Below, in pieces: positions 36,215 to 47,290 of a DNA stretch of 64,000 nt. Position numbers and translations under genes: made by a program. The notes below the pieces were generated by a model that worked only from the letters and a program-made list of their open reading frames with translations, made no database searches and was not told the DNA's origin. This stretch comes from Cacajao melanocephalus. Taxonomy: Eukaryota; Chordata; Mammalia; Primates; Pitheciidae. Position 1 is the first letter of the stretch. Every line of letters starts with the position of its first letter. Where the stretch lies: positions 1-64,000 of the forward strand of contig CAUYLG010038383.1 of NCBI GenBank assembly GCA_963573385.1, given 5' to 3'.

Positions 36215-36688
36215 TGTATTAGTTTTCTAGGAACACAGTAATAACCACCATACATTCGGAGACTTAAAACAACAGAAATGTATCCTCCCAGTTCTGGAGA
36301 CTAGAAGTCCAATATCTAGCACAGGTGCTCTGTCTCTGGAGTCTCTTAGGGAAGATCCATTCTTTGCCCCTTCCGGCTTCTGCTCGCTGTTGCATTCCTT
36401 GACTTGTGGCTGCATCACTCTAATCTCTGTCTCCATGGTCACATTGCCACCTCCTCTCTTATTTGTGTCTCCTCTCTTATTTGTGTCTCCTCTGTATATC
36501 TTTTATAAGGACACTTGTCATTGAATTTGGGGCTCACTCAGATATTTGAGGATGATCTCCTCATCTCAAGACCTCTAGCTTAATTACAGTGCAAAGACCC
36601 AAAGACCCTGTTCTCAATTAAGGTAACATTCACAGGTTCCCAGATTAGGATGTGGACATATCTTTTGGGGGTCATTCAACCCACTGCA
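36215..36688 (-). mobile_element. MLT1-type LTR, antisense, inserted in a MIR
   Basis: The plus strand starts tgtattagttttctagg, runs through cttaaaacaacagaaatgta, ccagttctggagactagaag and ataaggacacttgtcattg, and ends gggggtcattcaacccactg. This is a reverse MLT1. Two and a bit copies of an 18-bp unit (tctcctctcttatttgtg) occur at 36449-36490. Confidence 0.87.
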
Positions 36689-36725
36689 GCACTGTCTTCA
36701 TTTTACAGATGAAGAAAATGAAGAG
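36689..36725 (-). mobile_element. MIR SINE, part 2
   Basis: The text ctgtcttcattttacagatg followed by aagaaaatgaagag is the rest of the MIR split by the MLT1. Confidence 0.7.
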
Positions 36726-36729
36726 AATT

Positions 36730-36905
36730 AGCTAACCTGTATTGGACTGGATGTAAGGTATGAACATTTTATGAAGTGTTTTACATATTCTATACTACCG
36801 ATGTAATTTTCATAACATCCTGTGAGGTAGATTTGATTATTATTAGCATTTTACAGATAAGGAATCTAGGCTTCTAGAATTTAATTTACTTAATATCACC
36901 CAGAA
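36730..36905 (-). mobile_element. Second MIR SINE
   Basis: A separate MIR in the same orientation: aagtgttttacatattcta, cataacatcctgtgaggtag, gcattttacagataaggaat and taatatcacccag. Confidence 0.72.
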
Positions 36906-37099
36906 AAAAATGTACTCCCTTTCTGAAGGCAGCTTGCTAGACAAAAATAAATAATAATTATTTATTTAAACAATTATGTATTTGTTACATAAATACATGA
37001 AATATATAGTATATTAGATAGTTATAAGGGTTATCAAAAAATAAAGGAAAAAGGGAGTATAAAGAATACTTTCAATGAATTACATTTTTAAATAGGTGA

Positions 37100-37230
37100 T
37101 CAGGGAAGGTTTCACTTAGAAGAGACTACAGATGGAAATAAAGGAGAGAGTGGGCCATGTAGAAACTTGGTAGAAGGGCATTCTAGGTGGAGAGAACAGT
37201 AGGTGTAAACCCCTTGAGGCTTGTTCAGTA
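37100..37230 (-). mobile_element. L2 LINE fragment, antisense
   Basis: The text cagggaaggtttcacttag, gaagggcattctaggtggag, agaacagtaggtgtaaaccc and cttgaggcttgttcag is the complement of the L2 stretch around the gcctttgcacttgctgttcc region. Confidence 0.65.
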
Positions 37231-38769
37231 ACTACAATAAGGAAAAGTAGCATATGTCTGTATGACTACGTGTGTGTGCACAGTAGTGAGAAATAGTAGC
37301 TTTTCTTTTAAACAAGCGAGGTATGAAGTACCTAAAGGAATACTCAGATGTGAGTAGAGTAACATATATGGCTCTAGATCAGTAGCAAGATCTATGCAGG
37401 AGAACAAAACTTGAAAGTCATGATCAAATACAATGCTCCAAATCCAGTGCTCGTTACTCCATATGAGGAGGAAGCAATTTAAATAAACAGCACATTTGTG
37501 CAGGAAGTGCCAAATTGTGCCATGTTGACAATTGCATTTTTTTAAATTGACTTTTAGAGTTAGTCCTGCTGTTGGCACACTCAATAAACATCACAAAATG
37601 AAAACACATGCTCATGGAAATATGAAATAAATTTACATAGGTCTAATCCTTAACATACTAAAATCATGGACTCAAGTGGGTTATGCTTATCATCAAAATG
37701 TCATTTATCTTTTGTCTTTCCAATGCAGTGGATGGGAGCATGGCGTTTTAACTTCAAGGGTGATAGAGTGAGCCGGACTAATGCTGCACATCTGGTTAAG
37801 TAGTTCAGTGGAACCCCAGAAGGTGGACAATTGGATCTATGCAGGCTAATACCCTCTCTGTAACTGGAAAGGGAAGATATTTTTTCTCTCTATCATTTTG
37901 ACATCTAATGAAATCAAAACTTCTGAAGTGCAGAAATGAGAAAAGCCTTCTCAATTGACTAAGCTCATTCTTGATAGTTATAACTATCAGACTCTACCTA
38001 ATAAATTAAGCGACTCATAACAGATCATGGTGTTTTTGTAGTCTTACTCTTCTTTTCTGCCATTCGTTGAATGGAACCATTGCTACAAAGAAATTCTTGC
38101 TGAGTTCTGTACATGTGCATGTTTCAAGAAGTATTGTTGTTTATAGCAGTACGATCATCCCTACAGAATTTCCTTACATTTTAATACATAATTTGCTTAT
38201 CTTTACTGCAGGTGGAAGACAGGAATGTGGTGGAGGAAGGGCTAGATTTCTTTGGAATGTCAGCCAAAAGGGTAGGAAAATATAATCGGGGCTAGGGCTA
38301 ATGCAAAGCACTTGCTGAACCTGCCTTGCTTAATGGTCAAAGTCAAAATTTAAGCAGGGAAATTGAGACTGGAGCTGCCCAAAGGGAAAGGAAAAAGCCT
38401 AGTGGTGGGACAAGGAGAGTGCAAAACTGTGGCACAGAGCCAAGAGTTTGGATACTAGGAGAGAACTCTGATAATCAGCAGATTACGACTAATGAAGAGT
38501 TGTAGGAATTAGACCCCAACAATGATGTAGATGTCAGCTGTCACTTGTGGTTTGTCACTAGGGAGTGTAATGCTTATGCTAGCCATGAAGGATTTGTTAG
38601 TAAACGTGATATTTTAATTTTTAAGAGACATTGGAATAGTTATGATCTTTAGTATAGATTATGTGCTAGTTCTTTAAGGTTTTATTTTATGTTTGTTTTT
38701 ATCATAGAATCTTCTTTGCTCTAACGTTTTTCTTATCCAGAAATGTTCTTAGTCTCTGATTATCCCATG
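37231..38769. other. Unassigned sequence
   Basis: No gene or clear repeat. A perfect 18-bp palindrome lies at 37972-37989 (tgatagtta and its complement). The minus-strand frame 37225-37584 has no motif and looks like chance. Confidence 0.45.
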
Positions 38770-39085
38770 AATGACTGATGTTCTTTCCTGCCATTCAGAT
38801 CTTACCTTAAATGTCACTTCTACCAAGAAGCTTTCCTAACAACACAATCTAAAGAATCTGTTTAGGACTTCCTCAATAACATCCCTGATTTTCAGCATAG
38901 GATCCATCTGACATTTCTTCCTTCTTTCCATTCTTTCTTCACTTCTTTTTTGTCCACTTCTACAATTAGATTTTAAGTTCCATGAGAGTAAGAACCTTGA
39001 AGTGTCCCATTTACTATGGTAGCTTCAGCACAGAGGAGAGTAAGTGATTCTTAATACTCCTCAATAAATGTTTTAATTAAATTAT
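38770..39085 (+). mobile_element. L2 LINE 3' fragment
   Basis: The order cagatcttaccttaaatgtc, aagaagctttcctaacaaca, ttaagttccatgagagtaag and cctcaataaatgttttaatt is the L2 3' region. Confidence 0.7.
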
Positions 39086-39395
39086 AAATAGATGGATATT
39101 TGCTGCATTAACAATTATTTCTTAAATGTGCTTGTTTTGTTGCTGAGCCTTTTATGTTTCTTTTTTTTTATTTTGTTTTGTTGCACTGTATTAAAGAGGA
39201 ACCATTGAAGGATCCTGTTGCCCTATCCCAGAAAGAGCAAGGGGACAACATTGATATCCTAACCACTGGCTATCCAGTACCACTTAAAGGTATCTATATT
39301 TTATGGCACAGAAAATAGGATGTATTAATCATGCATTTCTTAGTAGTAAAAGACTTCATGAAAACTACTTGTAATTCTTCTTATTTATTCTAAAC

Positions 39396-39728
39396 CAGAG
39401 GTCCCCAAACCCCTGGCTGTCTACCAGTACCGGTCTATGGCCTGCTAGGGACCAGGCTGCACAGCAGGAGGTGAAGGGTGGGCAAGCGAACATTACCACT
39501 TGAGCTCCATCTCCTGTCAGGTTAGCGACAAATTGGATTTTTATAGAAGCATGAACCCTATTGTGAGCTGTGCATGTGAGGAATCTAGGTTACATTCTCT
39601 TTATGAGAATCTAATGCCTGATGATCTGAGGTGAAACATCCCAAAACCATTACTCTACCCACCCCGTCCATGGAAAAATTTTCTTCCACAGAACCAGTCC
39701 CTGGTGCCAAAAAAGTTGAGGACTGCTG
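39396..39728 (+). mobile_element. MER1-type hAT-Charlie element
   Basis: It starts cagaggtccccaaacccctg and ends gaggactgctg, with caggaggtgaagggtgggca, gaatctaatgcctgatgatc and ccctggtgccaaaaaagttg inside. An exact 8-bp target duplication, ttctaaac, lies at 39388-39395 and 39729-39736, as hAT transposons make. It is a non-autonomous copy without a transposase. Confidence 0.96.
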
Positions 39729-39815
39729 TTCTAAACCAGTAGCATTACATGCTTCTAAGATTTTCCCAGAAAAGGGAAAGTGTTCAACAAATAGTATTAT
39801 CAAAGCACCTACTTC

Positions 39816-40097
39816 GGCAGGGTGTGGTGGCTCATGCCTGTAATCCCAGCATTTTGGAAGGCTGAGGTAGGTGGCTCACGAAGTCAAGAGTTCAAGACCA
39901 GCCTGACCAACATGGGGAAATCCTATCTCTACTAAAAACCCAAAAATTAGCAGGGCGTGGTGGTATGCACCTGTAGTCCCAGCTATTCAGGAGGCTGAGG
40001 CAGGAGAATCCCTTGAACTGGGGAGGCGGAGGTTGCAGTGAGCCAAGGTCATGCCTTGCACTCCAGCCTGGGCAATAGAGCAGACTCTGTCAAAAAC
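39816..40097 (+). mobile_element. Alu SINE
   Basis: Starts ggcagggtgtggtggctcat and ends ctccagcctgggcaatagag with a short A-rich tail. Imperfect target duplication: aagcacctacttc at 39803-39815 and aatcacctccttc at 40098-40110. Confidence 0.97.
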
Positions 40098-40289
40098 AAT
40101 CACCTCCTTCATCATGATCTTATATTTAAGTGGTTGATAGGAGGATTAGCAAAGGAAGAAAGGTTAGTTACGATTAAATATTAATTTTGTTTCTAAGTAA
40201 AAATAATAAAAATCCTAAATAGAAATATTATGTGTCCCTGACCATTTAAAGAGTAAAAAACCTAAGGTAAAAAATTATTAACGTCTTTC
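40098..40289. other. Short AT-rich spacer
   Basis: Nothing recognised after the Alu. Confidence 0.5.
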
Positions 40290-40440
40290 ACAGCCTCTGC
40301 TTTATCTGTTTTTCATTAGAATCACGTGGGGGCCCTTTTAAATAATACAGGTATTAGGTTCCATGCACAAAGATTGTCATTCCACTAGTATGGGTAGGAC
40401 CAGAGAATTTATAGATAGCCTTAAGTTCCTAACACAGATG
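40290..40440. mobile_element. Possible MER5/MER20-like hAT fragment
   Basis: The text tcattagaatcacgtggggg followed by cccttttaaataatacag resembles the gaatcacctggggag core of that group. Ends are not preserved. Confidence 0.45.
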
Positions 40441-40650
40441 CATTTTAGGAATGGTAATTAGAGTATTGTTTATAATGGAGAAAGATTGAAAGTGATTTAA
40501 ATATCCTTAAAGTGTTGTTGTCACAGCAGATTTAATAAGATAGGAAAATATTGACAACATATTATAGCATGAAAAGCTTAGGTTTACATAAAAGAACAGA
40601 AAGCAAATGGTCCTGCTTAAAATAGATGTATTATTTTTAAAGTTTCAATG
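40441..40650 (+). mobile_element. Possible old L1 fragment
   Basis: The text attgtttataatggagaaag, gatttaaatatccttaaag and agcatgaaaagcttaggttt resembles the ORF2 end/3' UTR of old L1s. Weak call. Confidence 0.4.
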
Positions 40651-40724
40651 ATACGTTCTTTCTTTGTCACTAATATTAAAATTAAATTAGGCTTTTTTGT
40701 GACTCCTAATTGGTTTTCCTTTTT

Positions 40725-40900
40725 AAAAATTTTTAAAATTTCTTTATCGACATAGTAATTGTACATCTTTATCGGGTACATAGTAATGTTATGATACAGA
40801 TAATGTATAGTGACCAGATCAGAGTAATTAGTGTATCCATCATCTCAAATATTTGTCTGTCTCTGTGTTGAGAACATTCAATGATTGGTTTTACTTTGCA
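40725..40900 (-). mobile_element. Old L1 3' end, antisense
   Basis: The text tcgggtacatagtaatgtta, tagtgaccagatcagagtaa and gtgtatccatcatctcaaat is the complement of an L1M 3' UTR. Confidence 0.65.
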
Positions 40901-40941
40901 GAATGTGAGCTATACTATTTAAAAAACAAACAAAAAAAGAA

Positions 40942-41114
40942 GCCAGCTGCAGTGGCACACACCTTTAGCCCCAGCTACTCAGGAGGTTGAGGCAGGAGGG
41001 TCACCTGAGCTCAGGAGTTCAGGACCATAGAATGTAATGATCTTGCCTGTGACTTGCCACTGCACTTCAGCCTGGGTGGCAGAAGGAGATCTTGTCTCAA
41101 AAACAAACAAAAGA
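40942..41114 (+). mobile_element. 7SL-derived free Alu monomer (FLAM/FAM type)
   Basis: A single monomer: gccagctgcagtggcacac, cccagctactcaggaggttg, cctgagctcaggagttcag, then cttgcctgtgacttgccact and gcacttcagcctgggtgg with an A-rich tail. The phrase between gatctt and gccactgcac keeps a stretch like 7SL RNA (cctgtgaatagccactgc) that dimeric Alus have lost, so this is an old 7SL-derived monomer. An A-rich stretch, aaaaacaaacaaaa, occurs on both sides and may be the target duplication or the tail. Confidence 0.85.
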
Positions 41115-41755
41115 GATAGATATGTGTTCAGCACCATGCTGCTGTCTCTGATTCCTACCAGAGGATGCTGAATTTGACCTTGCCCCTACTCCTTGAGGTA
41201 CAGAATTCTCAGACCTGTCAAGTGGAGGTGGACAAACAGATCTTTGTCACCATTATCTTAGACTTCGGGGCACAAAAATCTTTAAGTTCAGGACCTAAAA
41301 TGCTGCTAAAAATGGAACAAATGATAACCTAGACCGTAGGCATCTCAGCAAAAGAGTAAGACTTAAATTTGTCAAAGAAAAAAATAGTATCCTCTTTTCC
41401 ATATTTAAAGGGGTTGAAGGAGAAAAAAACTTTTTTTAAATCTCTTCATGGGCCTGGGTCTGTCTCTGCAGGAAAGGAAGTCTTGATATTGCTTGTTAAG
41501 CCCTGTCATCACTGTGCTTTCAGAGAAAAGCAAAACATTATACCTGGAGGTTTAGGGATTATCAGCTCTGGCTGGCCATACTTTAAAGGTAAAGCAGCTC
41601 AGACCACCCAAAGGTCCTGCAGCCAGCAACAGACCAAAACAATTTCTGCTCAGTCCACCTCCAGCCTTGCCCTGCCTGCCTGACAAGGCTCAGAGTGATT
41701 GTCTCCCAAACAAGTCCAGAGAGGTAAGGTCAGAACAATGAGAAGGAAAAGAACC
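41115..41755. other. Unassigned sequence before an LTR
   Basis: No recognised element. The 104-codon frame at 41369-41683 is Ser/Gln/Lys-rich with no known domain. It could be eroded retroviral sequence next to the LTR, but I cannot show this. Confidence 0.4.
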
Positions 41756-42352
41756 TGTAAAACACAGGACAAACACTTAAGTTATTTGAGCTGAAGAGAC
41801 CTATAGTGAGAAGACTCTGCATGCCAGCTTTTGTGTTCTCAAGGATCAGACAAACATAGATGATATGGCCTGGCTAGTCCTACTGAGGTAGGAGGCAGGA
41901 CTCGACTCCAGAGGTGGGGCCAGACACCAGAGTAGATTGAGGACTATCTAAAACAAGGACAAGGTGGAAGCAGCTTTCTGTAAGACATGCCCACCAAACT
42001 ACCATGTCAGTTTACCATTGTTGTGGCAACACCTAGACGTTACTATCCTTTGCCAGGGCAATAACTTGATAACCCAGAAGTTACTGTTCTTTTTCTAGAA
42101 ATTTCTGCATAATCTCCCCTTAATGTACATGCAATTTAAAGTGGTTATAAATATGACTGCAGAACTGCCTCCGAGCTGCTACTCAGCACACTATGGAGCC
42201 CTGGTCTGCAGGAGCAGTCATGGAGTTGTAACACTGTTGACTCAATAAAGCTGTTTTCTTTTACCACCAGCTCAATGTTAAATTATTTCCTGAGCAAAGC
42301 CAAAAACCCTCCCAGGCTAAGCCACAATTTGAGACTTGCCTGCCCTGCATCA
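41756..42352 (+). mobile_element. Class I ERV (ERV1-like) LTR
   Basis: LTR layout in order: text atgatatggcctggctagtc, caccaaactaccatgtcag, a TATA-like gttataaatatgactgcag at about 42144, agaactgcctccgagctgct, the poly(A) signal AATAAA at 42244-42249, and an end ttgcctgccctgcatca. The left edge tgtaaaacac is a guess, and no matching 4-bp duplication was found. Family name uncertain. Confidence 0.72.
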
Positions 42353-42588
42353 CTAACTTACTAATGTACTAAGATTTTTAGGAATCTACAAAAAAAGAAA
42401 GAAAGAAAGAAAAAAACTTATCTAAAATGCACAGAATGGATGAAGTCAAAGTTGAACTTTTATTATCTCAGTTAACATGTAGTGAGGACTCAGGAGTTTA
42501 GTGTAATTGTACCATAAAAATTGATGGAAAGAAAATACATCCAAAGGATGAATAAGGAGGGCAAAAAGTTTAAGTCTTTCATTAAAAG
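42353..42588. other. Spacer with (GAAA)n tract
   Basis: Contains gaaagaaagaaagaaaaaaa at about 42398-42417; nothing else recognised. Confidence 0.6.
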
Positions 42589-43250
42589 GAGAAATAGGAA
42601 CACTTTTACACTGTTGGGAGTGCAAATTAGTGCAACCATTGTGGAAGACAGTGTGGCGATTCCTCAAGGACTTAGAAATAGAGATTCCGTTTGACACAGC
42701 AATCCCATTACTGGGTATATACCCAAAGAATTATAAATTATTCTATTTTGAAGACACATGCACACATATGTTCACTGTGGCACTGTTTACAATAGCAAAG
42801 ACCTGGAACCAGCCCAAATGTCCATCAACGATAGACTGGATAAAGAAAATGTGGCACATATACACCATGGAATACTATGCAGCCATAAAAAACGACGAGT
42901 TCATGTCCTTCATAGGGACATGGATGAATCTGGAAACCATCATTCTCAGCAAACTGACACAAGAACAGAAAACCAAACACCATGTTATCACTCATAGGTG
43001 GATGTTGAACAGTTAGAACATGTGGACACAGAGAAGGGAGCATCACACACTGTGGTCAGTTGGGGGGGCTAGGGGAGGGACAGCAGGGGTCTGGGGAGGG
43101 TGGGAAGGGATAAAGAGGGGAGAAATACCAGATAGAGGAGATGGGGGGGATGAAGGCAGCAAACCACCTTGCCATATATGTACCTATGCAACAATCCTGC
43201 ATGATTTGTACATGTACCCCAGAACCGACAGTACAATTAAAAAAAAAAAG
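42589..43250 (+). mobile_element. L1 (L1P-type) 5'-truncated 3' end
   Basis: Begins abruptly at gagaaataggaacactttta inside the ORF2 C-terminal region, then runs through ctgggtatatacccaaagaa, catggaatactatgcagcc, the G-rich 3' UTR (catcacacactgtggtcagt) and tgtaccccagaaccgac, ending in about 11 A. The 3' UTR matches the L1 at 1-745. Confidence 0.95.
42591..43016 (+). pseudogene. L1 ORF2 C-terminal remnant
   Basis: The frame carries typical ORF2p C-terminal text: [47 protein letters not shown] and LETIILSKLTQEQKTKHH. Near the very end two bases are missing where the usual caccgcatg reads caccatg, so the last residues are out of frame and it runs to a stop at 43014-43016. Truncated at the 5' side on insertion; no catalytic domain present. 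Confidence 0.85.
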
Positions 43251-45938
43251 ACACTCAACACAGTGCAAGGCTTCAGTACTGTGCAGTGGGGTGGTGTATT
43301 TTGGGAGAGTTTAGACCTTAGAAGAATAGGAATATATATGAAATAATCAAGGTGAGTTTTTCATATCTGCATTTACCTTGGAGAATTTCTATTCAGTAAC
43401 AATCAGGTATTTCATTGTACTTTATTTTATTTATTTCAACTTGCCAAAATTAACAAAGAGTGAAGCTATGTTTGCAAATTTATTTTCCCAACAAGTAATA
43501 TCATTCATAATACCACTGTCCTATAAGGAAAGGACCAAGGAAGTGACATGTTCACTTTAACCTTTTAAATTGTAGTTTTAAAAAGAATAACAGAAAGAAA
43601 CAAGTGGCTGAAGCCTAAATACGATATGGTGAAGACAGCTAATTGGTAAGAAAGTAATTTTTATTTCCAGTTTTGAATGGGTAATAAAAACAACTGAGAG
43701 GTAGGAAAAATAATATTATACAATAGGTGGTGGCAGTTTCCTCTGAAGTAATCATGCAGTAAAGTATAAAATTGTACATAGCTTGGAGAAGTGTGCTGCT
43801 TCTCAGATGCTCTGTTGGTTAAAGGCAAACAAGCTAGTATAAAGTGGTTGAGTACAAAGATGTCATTTTCTTCTCTCATTAAATTAAAGAGGGTTGTAAA
43901 GTTTTTCTGTGTGTGACACAAACAGTGGTGTGCTTTACCTACTGTCAGCTTGGATCACTGTGATAGGACTTGCTGGTAAACATCACTGCATCATGGATTT
44001 AAAGAGGTATCACCTCTTTTTCATTTGGCTGGAAGATGATAATCAGCAGACAAGTGTCTCCCGATACTCATAGGAGGGAGCAAAACAGGAGATCAAATGC
44101 TTTTTACTCTCTACAAGTAACTGTCTGCAAACGCATGGGTCTGTCAGGATTCCAGAAGGTAGTGAACAGTTCTCAGCTGGTGAAGCACTGCCTCTTTGAC
44201 TTTGATGTCTGCATCTTATCATAGTGTGCAAATTATTTAGCAACTGCCACATTATTTATAGGTATGAATTGAACAAATTAATCTCATAAATAATTCATTT
44301 GGGGTCTGTGAATTAGCAGGGCACCATAGTAGAATAAAAATCTACTTTTACAAAGCTGATATCAATTGTCATTGTCAGTTAGATTCAATCTTTTTTCAGA
44401 CAATGCTTTTAGCATACTGCATGGGGCCTTTTAAGGTTTAGAACCAAGACTGCACAGAGTGAGGTGAATACAAGCATCTAGACAACTTGCTGGAGTGCTC
44501 TAAAAATAGTAAAAGGAATATAAGCGGGGAATTCTGGTGTGAATTATCCAGATAATCGCTGTACTTCTTCAATTCACTTTGGGTGTACAGCTTCTTTTAA
44601 AAAATGTCTTTTTCCTTAATGAGAGTTCTGAAACATACAGACTCATAAGATGAAATAGTTTGATAGGGAAGAAAGTAGGTCTTGTCCTAACAGAGCAGCA
44701 GGCTGTCAAACTATTTCATCAATCAAAAAACCAAGAATCAACTTAGATATCCCAAAATTCATTTTTATACCTGGAAACAGAAGCAAAAATTTTACTTCCC
44801 TACAGTGAGACATAAGAATGTCACTGTGGACCTGAGAGAAAGACAGTCGCAAGTTTGTTTGCAAGTAGACTCCTAGGGAGCTGAACACAAAAATCCAATA
44901 AATAATTAGCTCTCCTGTGACAGGCTTCTGAATTACTGTGATACATTAATTGGACAAAATTAGCATGAATTAAGGCAAATAACTATAACATGTAATTTAT
45001 TACTTACTAAGCATGGTGCTGCAGTGGAAGCTTCGGATTTCCCTTAAGATTGCTTTAACAGCTATAATGCATTCCTTAATTTACTCTGTGGAAAATCAAT
45101 TTTTTCAGAGTTCATTAAGCACCAATATGTTACAATGCAACTCTCTAGAGCATAGAGCCTCAATACATTATGCAAATCCATGCCAGTGTGGTACCAATAT
45201 GTAAATAGCAGTAATGTTACCTTCAGTTTCCTATTGATAAGTCTGACCAGAATGAGAATACCTAGAACTTCTTGAATCTGTTGACTGACTTTGTATGGGT
45301 TGGGGCTGTTGAATACTGTCCTTCGCTGAATACAATGCCGATATTTCTTGCAAGGTATAGCAAGGCTTTCATCAATGACTGGAAGCAGTGTCATTCCCAT
45401 TTAATTCCATGCCTTGTTGTCTATGCTAACCAACCAATCAACAAGTGTTTATTAAGTATATATTATGGGTGCAGTGGAGTCCCTTCTGAATTTTAACTGA
45501 TATACTAGGCGTTATTTACCTAATTTGAGCCAGAGAAATAATTTAGGTCATCAAAGCTGCAATTTCATGGAAATACATCTCAATTCTCCATTTCACTTGG
45601 CATCAATCAACCTAGGTCATATTAACAGAAAATATAAAATGTGGTTCAACTGAAAATAATTTTATAAAAAGTAATATGTTCAAGAAAAGTATAATTGAAG
45701 CAATTTGTCTTTAAGATTTGGTAGAAAGAATGATTATTATAAAAAATTAATACCTACAATATCGATTTTTCAAAAGCTGATGATTTTGTTTTTCTAACCA
45801 ATAGCAATTCTGTAATCCTTTATGATTTTGTTAATGTTTCTTTTAGGTTCTAATTGATTTTCTACTATTTATTTTTTCTCTCAGTTATTTATAGCATTAA
45901 AAAATCAGTTAAGTCTCAATGTCCAGAAATAATAGAAT
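43251..45938. other. Unassigned, mostly repeat-free; candidate conserved element and a hairpin
   Basis: No gene or clear interspersed repeat. Contains an inverted repeat at 44649-44720 and a TAAT-rich repeat-free block at about 44900-45260 with an octamer ATGCAAAT at 45170-45177. Frames at 43661-43921, 44036-44252 and 45062-45496 overlap in opposite strands and lack motifs. Confidence 0.45.
44649..44720. repeat. 18-bp inverted repeat with 36-base spacer
   Basis: Left arm gatgaaatagtttgatag (44649-44666); right arm ctgtcaaactatttcatc (44703-44720). They pair with one mismatch (G:T in RNA). Confidence 0.95.
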
Positions 45939-46304
45939 GTTATGGACTGAATTGTATCTCCCCCAAATTCATACACTGAAGCTCTAATCCCCAGTGTGAG
46001 TGTATTTGGGATAAGGTCTTTGGGAGGTAATTAGGTTTAGATGAGAACATGAGGGTGAGGACATCATGATGGAATTAGTGCTTTTATTAGAAGAGATACC
46101 AGAAACATGCTCACACACACTCTCTCTCTCCACCATGTGAAGACACTTATCTTGAAGTCAGGAAGTGAACCTTTGCCAGAACCCAACCATGCAGGCACCC
46201 TGATCTCAAACTTTGAGCCTTCAGAACTGTGAGGAAAACATTTGTGTTGTTTAAGCCATCCACTTTATGGTATTTTGTTAAGGCAGACTAAGCTCGCTAA
46301 GACA
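45939..46304 (+). mobile_element. MLT1-type LTR (MaLR)
   Basis: Starts tgttatggactgaattgtat and ends near gctcgctaagacat. Internal markers are ctaatccccagtgtgagtg, ggaggtaattaggtttagat, tctctctctccaccatgtga and cagaactgtgaggaaaac. Looks like a solo LTR. Confidence 0.93.
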
Positions 46305-46589
46305 TTGGGTAACGGTTGGAATAATGTAATTGTGTCCCATTTGGTTGGTTGAGTACAAAAATTATGTTGATTTATAAAATATTAGGTAGAGTATGATTCA
46401 TTTTTTTGGTTCCAAAATACTACATATATCTGTCTCTTTATGGAGGATGGAGGATATGTATCTAGAAGTTGTCTGCAATAAATACTTTCACTTCCTGTAA
46501 TGAACCTGCATTGAAATAGCAGCTGAATATTATTTAAATGAAAAGGAATTATATAGGACCATACTGATTCTATTTCTCCTTTCTTCCCT
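46305..46589. other. Unassigned spacer
   Basis: No element recognised between the MLT1 and the L2. Confidence 0.5.
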
Positions 46590-47090
46590 GCTTACTCGGT
46601 TCTAGCCACACTCCCCTCTTTGGTCTTTCCTGGTGTGTGGCATGCAAGCTCACAGATTGCGGACTCCGCACTTGCTGTTCTCTCCGCCTGGAGCTTTGAC
46701 TCCAGAAAGACTCCTGCCAACTCCTTCACTTTGTCCAGGTTACCTTCATTAAATGTCACCTTAAATGTGTGCCTACTCTTTCCCCTACCTAGAATTGCAA
46801 GCACCTTTCACCACCATGTTCCCATTCTCCTTAACTTGAGCCACTTTTATTCTCATAACAAAGCCACATATTTTTTCTTATTATAACATAACCATACTAT
46901 ACAATTTATATGTCATTTTTGTTTATTTACTTATTGTATGTTTCTGTTCACAAGGATGTAACTTCCATGAATACAGAGATCTTTGATTGTTTTATTCACT
47001 GACCTATACCAAATGTCAGAACAATGCCTGGCACATAGTAGATGTTTGATAAATAATTTTTTTTCTGAATGAATAAATACATTTTAGCCA
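46590..47090 (+). mobile_element. L2 LINE 3' end
   Basis: The order ggttctagccacactcccct, cttgctgttctctccgcctg, catgaatacagagatctttg and aatgcctggcacatagtaga then ttgataaataa is the L2 3' region in full order. The frames at 46592-46886 are accidents of it. Confidence 0.8.
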
Positions 47091-47159
47091 AATATGTTTG
47101 TTTGCTTGTATTTATATGTATGTGTAAGTATGTGCACAAAAAGAAAGAAATTAGTTAAT

Positions 47160-47290
47160 ACCAAATCTATAAAATGGGAAAATTAATGCTTACCTTATAG
47201 TGTTGTTGTGAAACTCAACTAATATATATGAAGTGTTTAGCATGAGATGTGCAGCATAGTAAATGTTCAATAAATGGCATTTTGTTTTAT
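47160..47290 (+). mobile_element. MIR SINE 3' part
   Basis: The text tctataaaatgggaaaatta, taccttatagtgttgttgtg and agtaaatgttcaataaatgg follows the MIR consensus downstream of the core. Confidence 0.72.

Noticed and set aside
41369..41683. 104-codon frame before the class I LTR
   Set aside because: Low-complexity Ser/Gln/Lys composition, no motif; more likely chance or eroded retroviral sequence.
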